NCBI RefSeq assembly: GCF_001311135.1
Contig: NZ_BBAG01000029.1
Location: 1-39,496 of the forward strand
Reading direction: 5' to 3'
Source of the DNA: Secundilactobacillus paracollinoides DSM 15502 = JCM 11969
GTDB taxonomy: Bacteria; Bacillota; Bacilli; Lactobacillales; Lactobacillaceae
DNA: 39,496 nt
The notes beneath the pieces were generated by a model. That model was not told the DNA's origin, ran no database searches, and worked only from the letters and a program-made list of their open reading frames with translations. A program made the translations under genes and the position numbers. Shown one piece after another: positions 9,886-16,772 of the stretch; the stretch's first letter is position 1, and each line of letters begins with the position of its first letter.

Positions 9886-10611
9886 TTACCAAGGCAGCGG
9901 CTTGCCATCCCGAAAAAATTCACCGGTTGGTCCATCATCCGGAATCGTGGCAGCCCATGAAATACTCTTTGCGCCATCTTCAACTGAACGCCCCATTGAC
10001 TGGGTATCTGGATGGGTATTCACAACATCTGGGCAAACAGCATTGACAAGAATATGATCCTTTTTGAATTCCTTAGCCATTTTAATCGTTAAGCCGTTAA
10101 TGGTCAGCTTGGTCAATGCGTATGTTGACACTGGCATCCCCATTGAGCCATGCAGCAGTCCATAAACGGGATCATCATATGAGCCAGCGCCACTCGATAC
10201 GTTCACGACTCGAGCGGAACTCGATTTTTTGAGCAACGCGTAAAAGGCCTTTACAACGCGCCATGTACCAATAAAATTAGTATCAAACGCTAGCTGAACA
10301 TCGGTTAAATCGGTACTAACGACATCATTGAAATCGCCAAAATAGGCTGCGTTATTTATAAGAACATCTAATTGAGATAGTTGCGTGCTTAACTTATCGG
10401 CAGCACTTTCAACACTGTTATCATCAGTAATATCCATCACTAATCCACTGGCCGTGTACCCTAACGCTGATAATTCAGCCACGCGATCATTTACTTGGTC
10501 GTTCTTTCTGGCAGAAACGACGATGTGATACCCTTGCTCGCCTAGTTGCTTTGCAACACCGAAACCAAGACCATCCGCTCGACCGGCGCCTGTAATTAAT
10601 ACTGTTTTCAT
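9886..10611 (-). CDS. SDR family oxidoreductase
   Basis: Classical short-chain dehydrogenase, 241 residues, paralogous over its whole length to the SDR at 1-723. The dinucleotide motif is TGAGRADGLGFGVAK, followed by LINNAAYFGD (NNAA), Ser in VNVSSGAGS and the catalytic YALTK. Both copies share DDPVYGLL and end KPLPW. The start ATG at 10609-10611 follows GAGGAGA by 7 bases. It is probably the first gene of a two-gene unit with the downstream cupin. Predicted cytosolic NAD(P)-dependent carbonyl reductase; substrate unknown. Confidence 0.93.
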   Translation of the reverse strand: MKTVLITGAGRADGLGFGVAKQLGEQGYHIVVSARKNDQVNDRVAELSALGYTASGLVMDITDDNSVESAADKLSTQLSQLDVLINNAAYFGDFNDVVSTDLTDVQLAFDTNFIGTWRVVKAFYALLKKSSSARVVNVSSGAGSYDDPVYGLLHGSMGMPVSTYALTKLTINGLTIKMAKEFKKDHILVNAVCPDVVNTHPDTQSMGRSVEDGAKSISWAATIPDDGPTGEFFRDGKPLPW

Positions 10612-10851
10612 TATCAGTTCTCCTCATCATCGTTTATAGTAGCATCACTCATGCAATCCTATTCCAGCATGCGCTATTTCCATGAATGCTGGCTATAGTC
10701 TAACTTCGGTAATCCTATACGTCTAATACCTTCAGTTATTTGATATATGCTTGTGAAGCATAATAATCGTGGTAAGCTTGAATTGACCTATTACCGACGA
10801 GTACTTTAATACTCATGATACGCACTGCTTCAAAGAAAGGACCGCAATCTG

Positions 10852-11274
10852 ATGCTATCAAGTACTGATCTCAGCAACCGTTATTTTACCTGGCTCCAAA
10901 AATCAATCTCGTTTGAACAACTCAATCAAACAACAACCAGAATTGATGTGCCCTTCCTCGATTCTTTCTCGGATGAACTGGTCATATACGCAATTCAAAA
11001 AGATAACGGTCAATTGATACTGACAGACGATGGCTGGACGTTAGACAATCTTGCAGGAGAAGCGGTTTTCATCGCTCATCCCAGCAAGGAAAAGACGCAA
11101 TTACATCAGCGGTTAAGGGCCTATGGTATCGTTTGTGAAGATAATGAACTCAAAATTACCACTACGCTTGAGACTTTTGCTCAGCGGATGCACCTGCTAC
11201 TGCAGACAATAGTGTTCGTAAACGATTGGGCCACGTTGTCTCGATCAACCAGCACAAAAACAACTACTGATTAA
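10852..11274 (+). CDS. DUF1828 domain-containing protein
   Basis: 140-residue protein matching the DUF1828 domain: a hydrophilic start, DVPFLDSFSDELVIYAIQ, and ILTDDGWTLDNLAG (about residues 55-70), then a helical tail. Many relatives are about 250 residues with a C-terminal DUF1829 domain. Here the reading frame stops after the first domain, and no DUF1829-like sequence is seen in other frames downstream. It is therefore a short form or a truncation. The ATG at 10852 follows AAAGGACCGC. Function is unknown; the family is scattered in mobile and defence-associated regions. It stands alone between minus-strand genes. Confidence 0.75.
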   Translation: MLSSTDLSNRYFTWLQKSISFEQLNQTTTRIDVPFLDSFSDELVIYAIQKDNGQLILTDDGWTLDNLAGEAVFIAHPSKEKTQLHQRLRAYGIVCEDNELKITTTLETFAQRMHLLLQTIVFVNDWATLSRSTSTKTTTD

Positions 11275-11366
11275 ATGGCTGTCGAGTGTCGCATGCTGGT
11301 CGAAAAGGATTAGTCAACGATGACCCAAGTCAGTGTGTTATCCTTTCTAGTCCATGTTTACAAAAT

Positions 11367-11409
11367 AACGATTAACCGCTGAGTTGATCCTTGGTGACTA
11401 ATCGTTTTT
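11367..11409 (+). terminator. Hairpin terminator after DUF1828 gene
   Basis: AACGATTA (11367-11374) pairs with TAATCGTT (11399-11406) and is followed by TTTAATATTT. Located about 90 bases past the DUF1828 stop. Confidence 0.55.
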
Positions 11410-11420
11410 AATATTTAAAA

Positions 11421-11444
11421 TTATACCAACTGGTCTATATATTA
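11421..11444. promoter_or_regulatory. LmrA/YxaF-box-like operator, second copy
   Basis: TTATACCAACTGGTCTATAT is nearly identical to the operator in front of the TetR gene (TTATAACAACTGGTCTACAT at 12895-12914); the reverse strand reads TAGACCAGTTG, like the AGACCAG core of Bacillus LmrA/YxaF boxes. It lies downstream of the YczE gene, where no gene obviously uses it, and contains a TATAAT on the minus strand. Confidence 0.6.
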
Positions 11445-11485
11445 GAAACCAAAAAAATAAGCTTTCCTAATTTGTCTTCATCTGC

Positions 11486-12157
11486 TTACATCGTTTGACT
11501 GCCTTGCCCGCTATGCAGTACCCGATAACGCCAACCGCCAAACAGATGAACGAGCACGCCTAAGACGAGGCCGACGCAGATGGCGGCAATTACCGTCCCG
11601 ATGCCAACACTGCCAAGTTGATGCAGTGTCACTAAGCAGATACCCAATGAGATAACGACCATGAGCACATCAAACGATACCTTCACTCGCGAGAACGCAA
11701 TGTGCGTTTTCTCGGCGATCACGATCATGATGCCCTCGCTCGCCAGCGGCATAATATCGGCTGGAACGTAGAAAAAAATCCCAGCCGCAATGAGTATCAC
11801 ACTGATTGCCATCATACCAAGCCGAATGCCCATCAGATGCGGGTTTGGAAAAAGACTCACCATGTCATTGCAGAACGTCGTGAAATAGCCGAAAACAACG
11901 CCAACAAGGATCTGCAGCAGATTTCTGGCTTGAAACTGCCTCCGTAATATCAGCATCTGAATGAGCACTAGTCCCGTATGAAAAATAATGGTGGCTTTGC
12001 CCATTTCAATCCCCCAAACCACAGTCATCGTGTAAGGTATCGCACTGACTGGCGACACGCCTAAATTGGACTTAACGGATAACGAAATCCCAATCGTCAT
12101 GATAAATAGTCCCATAAAGTAAAACAAAATACGGACAACAGCATTGTCTCTCTTCAT
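11486..12157 (-). CDS. YczE/YitT-type integral membrane protein
   Basis: 223-residue polytopic membrane protein of the YczE/YyaS type. About six hydrophobic segments are visible: YFMGLFIMTIGISLSV, the NLGVSPVSAIPYTMT loop typical of the family, ILVGVVFGYFTT, MAISVILIAAGIFFYV, VLMVVISLGICLV and VIAAICVGLVLGVLV. The transported substrate, if any, is unknown. It lies downstream of the TetR gene on the same strand, with a hairpin between them, so it may be a regulated partner of that TetR (132 bases apart). The start ATG at 12155-12157 follows AAGGGG. Confidence 0.83.
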   Translation of the reverse strand: MKRDNAVVRILFYFMGLFIMTIGISLSVKSNLGVSPVSAIPYTMTVVWGIEMGKATIIFHTGLVLIQMLILRRQFQARNLLQILVGVVFGYFTTFCNDMVSLFPNPHLMGIRLGMMAISVILIAAGIFFYVPADIMPLASEGIMIVIAEKTHIAFSRVKVSFDVLMVVISLGICLVTLHQLGSVGIGTVIAAICVGLVLGVLVHLFGGWRYRVLHSGQGSQTM

Positions 12158-12210
12158 TAAAATAACCCCTTCTCAATTCTCTTAGGAAACTAAATAGCGC
12201 GTCAAAAGAA

Positions 12211-12234
12211 GAACCTTGATCAGCACCAAGGTTC
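12211..12234 (-). terminator. Hairpin terminator/attenuator after TetR gene
   Basis: Perfect stem GAACCTTG / CAAGGTTC with an 8-base loop, followed on the minus strand by TTCTTTTG. It lies between the TetR stop and the YczE start, so it may separate or attenuate the two genes. Confidence 0.55.
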
Positions 12235-12289
12235 CGATGACGAGCACTATTTTAAAATAAGCTGACTAAAACGTAACCGATTACGCCAC

Positions 12290-12868
12290 CTAATCCGCTT
12301 GTTTGATTGCCAGACGAATCAGGCGTTTGATCTGGTCGCCCGTCTTTAGCAATAAATCTGGTTGTTGTCTGGTGGCCGCAATCGTCACCGCACCCTCAGT
12401 AGCTGACTGAATAAACTGGCCAAGGTCCTGGGCAACTTCTGCCTTAATCCCAACTTCAATCAACTTTGACGTGTACAGCAGCTCAAGTCGTGAGTACACC
12501 TGGGCGCAAGCCGATTGTAATTCCGGTTCATCAATGGTCTCAAGCGCAATCAGACTAATGGAGACGTGATTCAAATGCCCCGAATCCGCAATATCGGCAG
12601 CCATTTTTTCAAAGAGCTGGGTAAACGCTTTTGTCGGATCAGGCTCATTTGCGAGTGTGTTTTGCACGCGGTCCTCACTTTGAGCCCCCGCAAACGCAAT
12701 GGCGGCCTTGGTCAATTCCGCTTTACCATGCGGGAAGTAGTAGTACAGTGAGCCCTTGGGTGTTTGACTAATCTTTAAAATTTCTGATAGGCCAGTTGCG
12801 CGGACGCCCTGTTTTTGGAATAACGTCGCAGCTGTCGCAATGAGTTTATCACGTGCTGATTCAGCCAT
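12290..12868 (-). CDS. TetR/AcrR family regulator (LmrA/YxaF-like)
   Basis: 192-residue one-component repressor. The N-terminal TetR HTH spans about residues 8-52 (ARDKLIATAATLFQKQGVRA, then LSEILKISQTPKGSLYYYFP), and the C-terminal ligand domain resembles the LmrA/YxaF group (ALETIDEPELQSACAQVY, then EGAVTIAA). It probably represses itself. Its promoter on the minus strand has TTGACG, 17 bp, TATTAT, immediately followed by an AGACCAG-type operator, the known core of LmrA/YxaF boxes. The YczE membrane gene lies downstream. The inducing ligand is unknown; relatives respond to drugs or flavonoids. Confidence 0.9.
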   Translation of the reverse strand: MAESARDKLIATAATLFQKQGVRATGLSEILKISQTPKGSLYYYFPHGKAELTKAAIAFAGAQSEDRVQNTLANEPDPTKAFTQLFEKMAADIADSGHLNHVSISLIALETIDEPELQSACAQVYSRLELLYTSKLIEVGIKAEVAQDLGQFIQSATEGAVTIAATRQQPDLLLKTGDQIKRLIRLAIKQAD

Positions 12869-12894
12869 GTTAGTGCTCCTTTCGATTTTTTGAT

Positions 12895-12940
12895 TATAAC
12901 AACTGGTCTACATAATAGGCCTGATTTTTGTGGGCGTCAA
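12895..12940 (-). promoter_or_regulatory. Promoter and LmrA-like operator of the TetR gene
   Basis: On the minus strand: -35 TTGACG (plus-strand 12935-12940), 17-bp spacer, -10 TATTAT (12912-12917), then operator TAGACCAGTTGTTATAA directly downstream. The operator placement would block RNA polymerase, fitting autorepression. A third half-match, AACTGGTCT, lies at 12970-12978. Confidence 0.7.
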
Positions 12941-13127
12941 TCGTTAATTTAAAATAGAGAAAATATTGAACTGGTCTTATGCGGCTAACGATAGTCATCA
13001 ATAATGAATCAAATTTAAAATTGAGGGTTTACCAGAAACAATTTCTAGTTTATACGCTTCAAAAACAACAACAGCGCAGTAAGCCAAGATTATTTCTGTG
13101 ACAAAAACAGTCATTAGCCTCAATAAT

Positions 13128-13147
13128 AACAGGTTTCGAAACTTGTT
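13128..13147. promoter_or_regulatory. 20-bp palindrome upstream of GIY-YIG-domain gene
   Basis: AACAGGTTTCGAAACTTGTT is symmetric except for one pair of positions (AACAnGTTTCGAAACnTGTT). It lies about 95 bases before the start at 13242 and is a candidate operator; no cognate regulator is identified. Confidence 0.45.
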
Positions 13148-13241
13148 CCAACTTGAATATCGGACTGAAATTTATGTATATTTTTTTGCTAATATCTTAT
13201 ATAATCAATAGATAGATAAACTACATTTCAAGGAGATTTCT

Positions 13242-13769
13242 ATGCATACCAATCAATCACTTCAAGACCTCTTCAACATTAGCGACAACCAAATTACAAC
13301 CTATCCTGTTGTCATCAATAATGAACACAAGGCTGATTTTTCTGATGATATGCAAAATCCACTCGGTTATTTTGTACATGGTCAACGCGATAAGTTGCGT
13401 GAATATATCGGCTACATCAGTAAAACACCGAAAGCTTATGCCCTGTTGCACCAGCCGTACCCCAAAACTGTTAGAAGCGATTACAAGCTCCAGCCAAATC
13501 AGTTAGTCCTCCAATTTGTGAGATATAAATCTCATGATTCATGGTTATTTATCGGCTGTTTTGACCATGAAGAAATCGATGTGACGCCTAATGGCTTCTA
13601 TAATTATTATCCATTAACGTTGAACGCTAAATTTAGCGAGTATGTTGGCCGATTGGTCGTCCACTACAAACGGCATCAAGGCGATATGGGGCGAATTATT
13701 AAAAAAACTGACAATTTCAAACGAATGACTGTGTTGACTATTTTGCCTGAGCCGTATGTAGGCGACTAA
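13242..13769 (+). CDS. GIY-YIG nuclease-associated N-terminal domain protein (nuclease domain absent)
   Basis: 175-residue protein. The central block LVLQFVRYKSHDSWLFIGCFD (about residues 87-107) followed by KFSEYVGRLVVHYKRHQG and ILPEPYVGD resembles the N-terminal region found before the GIY-YIG catalytic domain in a group of Bacillota nucleases. Those proteins continue for another 100 residues or so. Here translation stops right after the ILPEPY motif, and no GIY-YIG sequence is seen in any frame before the terminator. It is either a stand-alone version or a truncation. The start ATG at 13242 follows AAGGAGATTTCT. The family assignment is from memory of motifs, so it is tentative. Confidence 0.55.
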   Translation: MHTNQSLQDLFNISDNQITTYPVVINNEHKADFSDDMQNPLGYFVHGQRDKLREYIGYISKTPKAYALLHQPYPKTVRSDYKLQPNQLVLQFVRYKSHDSWLFIGCFDHEEIDVTPNGFYNYYPLTLNAKFSEYVGRLVVHYKRHQGDMGRIIKKTDNFKRMTVLTILPEPYVGD

Positions 13770-13789
13770 TAAGTTCACTTTCGAAACCT

Positions 13790-13827
13790 AAAAAGAACCT
13801 CGGCCATCACAGACCAAGGTTCTTTTT
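13790..13827. terminator. Bidirectional terminator between convergent genes
   Basis: Perfect stem AAAAAGAACCT / AGGTTCTTTTT with further GG/CC pairing, U-rich in both directions. It serves the plus-strand gene ending at 13769 and the minus-strand gene ending at 13842. Confidence 0.85.
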
Positions 13828-13841
13828 AATGCACAATTAAA

Positions 13842-14393
13842 CTACTCAACACCTGTTTGAAGTGAGGAGTCGCTATTAACTAACGCGGTTAAGCGAGAGA
13901 CAACGCTATCTGCATTTAAGTGTTGACGACGTAATTTTGATTTCACAAATTTTTCATGCTTAAGAACCATCTGAAGTAACCCTGCTGGATCTTTTAACAA
14001 GGATAATTTTATTTCCTGTTCATAATTTTGCATCAAATAACTATTTTCGATATCGGATAACATCTGAACTGTAAAACCTAAAAAGATTGCCGCTTCGATT
14101 AAGGACAAATGCAACGCTCGACGCGCACTTTTTATATCTTCAGGCTTCAAAAAGTGATATTTATCTCTAAACTGTTGGTAGTCTGAATCAATATTTCGAT
14201 CTGGATTATCCAGCGGTTCTAAATAAGCCGCCTTATTAGTCACATCCTGACCATCTAAAACCCAGTACTGGTGCGTATTTTTAAAGGGTTCATCCAAGAC
14301 TCTTGTCGACTCTAAAAGTTCGACAAGGTGGTAAGTTTCTAGGTCTCCAGTCATAATGTCAGTATATTTAAATGTGGAAATCACTTTTACCAT
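13842..14393 (-). CDS. XRE-type HTH protein, probable antitoxin
   Basis: 183 residues. A Cro/C1-type HTH lies in the centre (about residues 82-135): FLKPEDIKSARRALHLSL, then FLGFTVQMLSDIENSY, ending in a SLLKDPAGLLQMVL helix as in antitoxin HTH domains of MqsA/SocA type. The N-terminal ~75 residues (YTDIMTGDLETYHLVELL...) are an uncharacterised domain without the CxxC zinc motifs of MqsA. The start ATG follows AGGAGGATTTTTAACG. It begins 14 bases after the stop of 14408-14776, and the toxin-first order matches mqsRA. Predicted role: neutralise the partner and repress the pair's promoter. The evidence is structural and contextual only. Confidence 0.6.
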   Translation of the reverse strand: MVKVISTFKYTDIMTGDLETYHLVELLESTRVLDEPFKNTHQYWVLDGQDVTNKAAYLEPLDNPDRNIDSDYQQFRDKYHFLKPEDIKSARRALHLSLIEAAIFLGFTVQMLSDIENSYLMQNYEQEIKLSLLKDPAGLLQMVLKHEKFVKSKLRRQHLNADSVVSRLTALVNSDSSLQTGVE

Positions 14394-14407
14394 CGTTAAA
14401 AATCCTC

Positions 14408-14776
14408 CTAACTAAGTGTAAGCCGGAACCAACTATCGTCCAGATTTTTCTCACGATTATGGAAAGACTCAAACAGAGTTGCTTTATCGTTAACATCAAA
14501 TTTTACGTAGATATCGGCATCGTTAAGTACCAAAATAAATTCAAAAACATCGTTACCAATTAACCAATGATGCGGACTTGGCCCCCTTGCATACTCAGCT
14601 TCACTCAAATGTTCAACTGCCGCCCTTAATACATACCGATATGTCAGTTGATGGTCTCTAAGGTAGATTGCTGTCTTACGATGCAGATTTGATTTGACTT
14701 TATGATTATAGTAATCCGATTGAATTCTTGAAATCACAAGCTGAATGATTGTCGATCTAAAATCGTTACGTACCAT
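14408..14776 (-). CDS. Small protein, possible MqsR-like toxin
   Basis: 122 residues, no signal peptide. The second half, LSEAEYARGPSPHHWLIGNDVFEF, then DIYVKFDV and ESFHNRE, follows the order of MqsR (LSExDF, D-V/F, QVYxK, SFxE), a ribosome-dependent or free mRNA interferase of the RelE fold. The first 45 residues are longer than in MqsR. Immediately downstream is an HTH gene with an antitoxin-like domain, 14 bases away. The similarity is weak and could also reflect another uncharacterised small-protein family, so toxin activity is an inference. Confidence 0.5.
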   Translation of the reverse strand: MVRNDFRSTIIQLVISRIQSDYYNHKVKSNLHRKTAIYLRDHQLTYRYVLRAAVEHLSEAEYARGPSPHHWLIGNDVFEFILVLNDADIYVKFDVNDKATLFESFHNREKNLDDSWFRLTLS

Positions 14777-14953
14777 ACAATACTTATCCTATCATTATAC
14801 AGAAACCTATTATCTTTACTAAGTAATCTGTTTCTGCCTCAGTATTGAATAACTACGTAAACAGTCTTTCGAACAATTTATTTTATCAGCAATAACCATT
14901 GTTAACGAGAAAAACAATTTTAGTCCTTAACGTTATGTTCTCTGTAACGCAAA

Positions 14954-14982
14954 AAAGGAACCCTTAAACATTGGGTTCCTTT
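14954..14982 (-). terminator. Strong terminator of the NmrA-like gene
   Basis: Perfect 10-bp stem AAAGGAACCC / GGGTTCCTTT with a 9-base loop and TTTTTTGC following on the minus strand. Its position shows that the gene should end at 15021; the extended frame to 14933 would translate the terminator. Confidence 0.85.
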
Positions 14983-15020
14983 GGATGATGATTTGCGCTA
15001 TTTCAATTTTCAGGACGGTC

Positions 15021-15619
15021 CTACTTCCGATTAATACCCAAGCTATCCCGTAGCCCCAGCTTCGATCATGCGCCAACCGGGTCACCAAATCAGCAATGCT
15101 CTCAACGGCGACATCATGCCCGCCAAATGGTTCACCCTTATGCGTGATTTCATAGTCGGTGCTGCCGTTATCAAACCAGCCAGGCCGAATGATCGTGTAA
15201 TCCAGGTCAGACGCTTCAATCACATCAGCCGCTTCACGATACGGCCGCAGCACGGGGTTCTGCGATACATTGCCACCGCCAAGCGATGCGGGAATCTCGT
15301 CGTAAATGCCCATTGACGTGATGAACGCCAGCCGTTTAACGTCACTTTGATCCATGGCGGCCACTAAGGCCTGCGCCATTGATTTCAAGCTCCCGCTCAG
15401 TGCAGCAAAAACGAAATCCTGGCCCTGAAGCGCTATTTTTAACGCTGCCGCATCCGTCACGCTACCCGCGATAGCTGTTTCCCGACTAGTTTCTAATTTA
15501 CCTAACCAATCCGTGTTCCGCGCCATTAAGGTGAGTTGGTCATCCGTGTGGTTTAAGAAATACCGTCGTGTCGTACTGCCGACCGTGCCTGTTGCACCAA
15601 TGATTAATACGTTTGTCAT
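15021..15619 (-). pseudogene. NAD(P)H-binding oxidoreductase (NmrA-like SDR), C-terminal frameshift
   Basis: Atypical SDR with the Rossmann motif IIGATGTVGS at the start, LAFITSMGIYDEIP, YTIIRPGWFDNG and GGHDVAVESIADLV, closely paralogous to the tandem pair at 32951-34249. The natural C-terminus reads DSLGINRK with TAG at 15021-15023, matching DSVGMAD and SSLGID in the paralogues. A single G is missing near 15047-15050, so the uncorrected frame continues to 14933 as an unrelated tail that runs through the terminator hairpin. It is transcribed from a MerR-type promoter (19-bp spacer) just upstream. Predicted cytosolic reductase; substrate unknown. Confidence 0.88.
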
Positions 15620-15653
15620 GTGCGTGTCCTCCTTGTTTTCACTTGATGATTTA

Positions 15654-15684
15654 ACTATAGTCCCTTCAAGTTACTTTAAGGCAA
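15654..15684 (-). promoter_or_regulatory. MerR-type promoter A (19-bp spacer)
   Basis: Minus strand: -35 TTGCCT (15679-15684), 19-bp spacer with dyad CCTTAAAGTAACTTGAAGG, -10 TATAGT (15654-15659). The over-long spacer filled by a dyad is diagnostic of MerR-activated promoters. It drives the NmrA-like gene 15021-15619. Confidence 0.8.
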
Positions 15685-15707
15685 CCACTTTTTAAACAAT
15701 TTTTCTT

Positions 15708-16127
15708 TTAATATTGGTGTCCATAATACCACGTGGTTTTCATCTTTCCATGATTTTTGTACGGAATACCCAGATATTTGATACCATGATAAATTTTATA
15801 AGTAAGTTTAAAATGATAGCTTGTTTTTGGAGAATAAACATCTTTTACATTGAAATAATAAATATTTGCACCAATTTTCTCGTATTTTGGTTTAATCCAG
15901 ATTGCCGTCTCAACAGGTTCAAGGTATAAACGATACTTAGTAATCGTGGCAAACCTCCAAAATCGATGCTCACCATATAAGTTAGCAGCTCTTCCATATT
16001 TTCCACGCAACACATTCGGTGTTCCATTATGCCATTTTGAAGCGTGGACAGTGACTGCAGCACAATTTAATCCAAACACAAAACTGCAAATAACAATGGT
16101 TTCAGTGATGATTCTTCTTTTAACCAT
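15708..16127 (-). CDS. Small secreted protein (KWHNGTP family)
   Basis: 139-residue preprotein. The Sec signal peptide is MVKRRIITE plus a hydrophobic core (about residues 10-26) ending VHA, with predicted cleavage before SKWHNG. The mature part is basic and aromatic-rich: KWHNGTPNVLRGKYG, then YRLYLEP and a C-terminal TTWYYGHQY. The KWHNGTPxxLRGK start is common in small lactobacillus extracellular proteins of unknown function. There is no LPxTG or lipobox. It lies between two MerR-regulated loci, with a second small secreted protein immediately upstream on the same strand. Confidence 0.8.
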   Translation of the reverse strand: MVKRRIITETIVICSFVFGLNCAAVTVHASKWHNGTPNVLRGKYGRAANLYGEHRFWRFATITKYRLYLEPVETAIWIKPKYEKIGANIYYFNVKDVYSPKTSYHFKLTYKIYHGIKYLGIPYKNHGKMKTTWYYGHQY

Positions 16128-16193
16128 AATCTACTCCTAAAAATTTATTTTATATTTTTTCAAAGTTTTAAAGGAAGTAAATACATCTCTTTC

Positions 16194-16570
16194 CTAATTA
16201 TCTAAAGAAAGTGCTTGATATTTTTTATTTTTAACAGTAATCATACCCAACCTAAACCTTAATGTATCTCCGCTTCCCTTCTTATCATAAAAGTTATAAC
16301 CGGTTCCTTCTCGAGTAACATTAAGATGGCTAGGAGAGACATGATATATTCGGTGTCCTGACTCATAAACACTGAAAGTATGAGCCGTGATTTTGAAAGC
16401 TTCATATCCAGTCCCCCGATAATAATGATACCAATCTCCCCGAGAAGCAGTTGGTGTCGTATGAGTGTTTTTGCCTGAATTGAAAAAGATTGATTCAAAT
16501 TAACAGTCACCACTATAACGAAGCTTAAAACACTAAGAATGATCGTCTTGCACATCGCTTTAGTTTTCAT
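16194..16570 (-). pseudogene. Small secreted protein, frameshifted after signal peptide
   Basis: The start ATG at 16568-16570 follows AAAGGAACACAA. Residues 1-32 form a Sec signal peptide (MKTKAMCKTIILSVLSFVIV..., ending FSIQA). In the recorded frame the remainder is an implausible hydrophobic string. One base over, the minus strand encodes a coherent mature domain: THTTPTASRGDWYHYYRGTGYEAF, then VYESGHRIYHVSPSHL, GTGYNFYDKKGSG and a TAG at 16194-16196. The shift lies at the A-run opposite 16468-16472 (GCAAAAAC has five A, six needed). The mature domain of about 93 residues resembles other small secreted lactobacillus proteins; function unknown. Confidence 0.75.
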
Positions 16571-16698
16571 TTGTGTTCCTTTCTTATAATAATATTTATT
16601 ATTAAGTATAGTTCTATTAAGATTAGTAAACAATAATTCATACGATGTTTATTTGAAAACTGATGTTCAAAAATATTTTGATTATTTAAAAATACTCC

Positions 16699-16729
16699 TT
16701 GCCTTCAAGTAACTTCAAGGTCGTAAACT
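16699..16729 (+). promoter_or_regulatory. MerR-type promoter B (19-bp spacer)
   Basis: -35 TTGCCT (16699-16704), 19-bp spacer, -10 TAAACT (16724-16729). The dyad CCTTCAAGTAACTTCAAGG spans the -35 end and spacer. It drives the SDR at 16773. Confidence 0.78.
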
Positions 16730-16772
16730 ATGCTCTGTAATCAAGACAAACACAAAAAGGAGCACATTAAAT

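Noticed and set aside
16719..16740. TATGCT as -10 of the SDR 16773 promoter
   Set aside because: It would give a 24-bp spacer; TAAACT at 16724 keeps the 19-bp spacer common to the other five sites.
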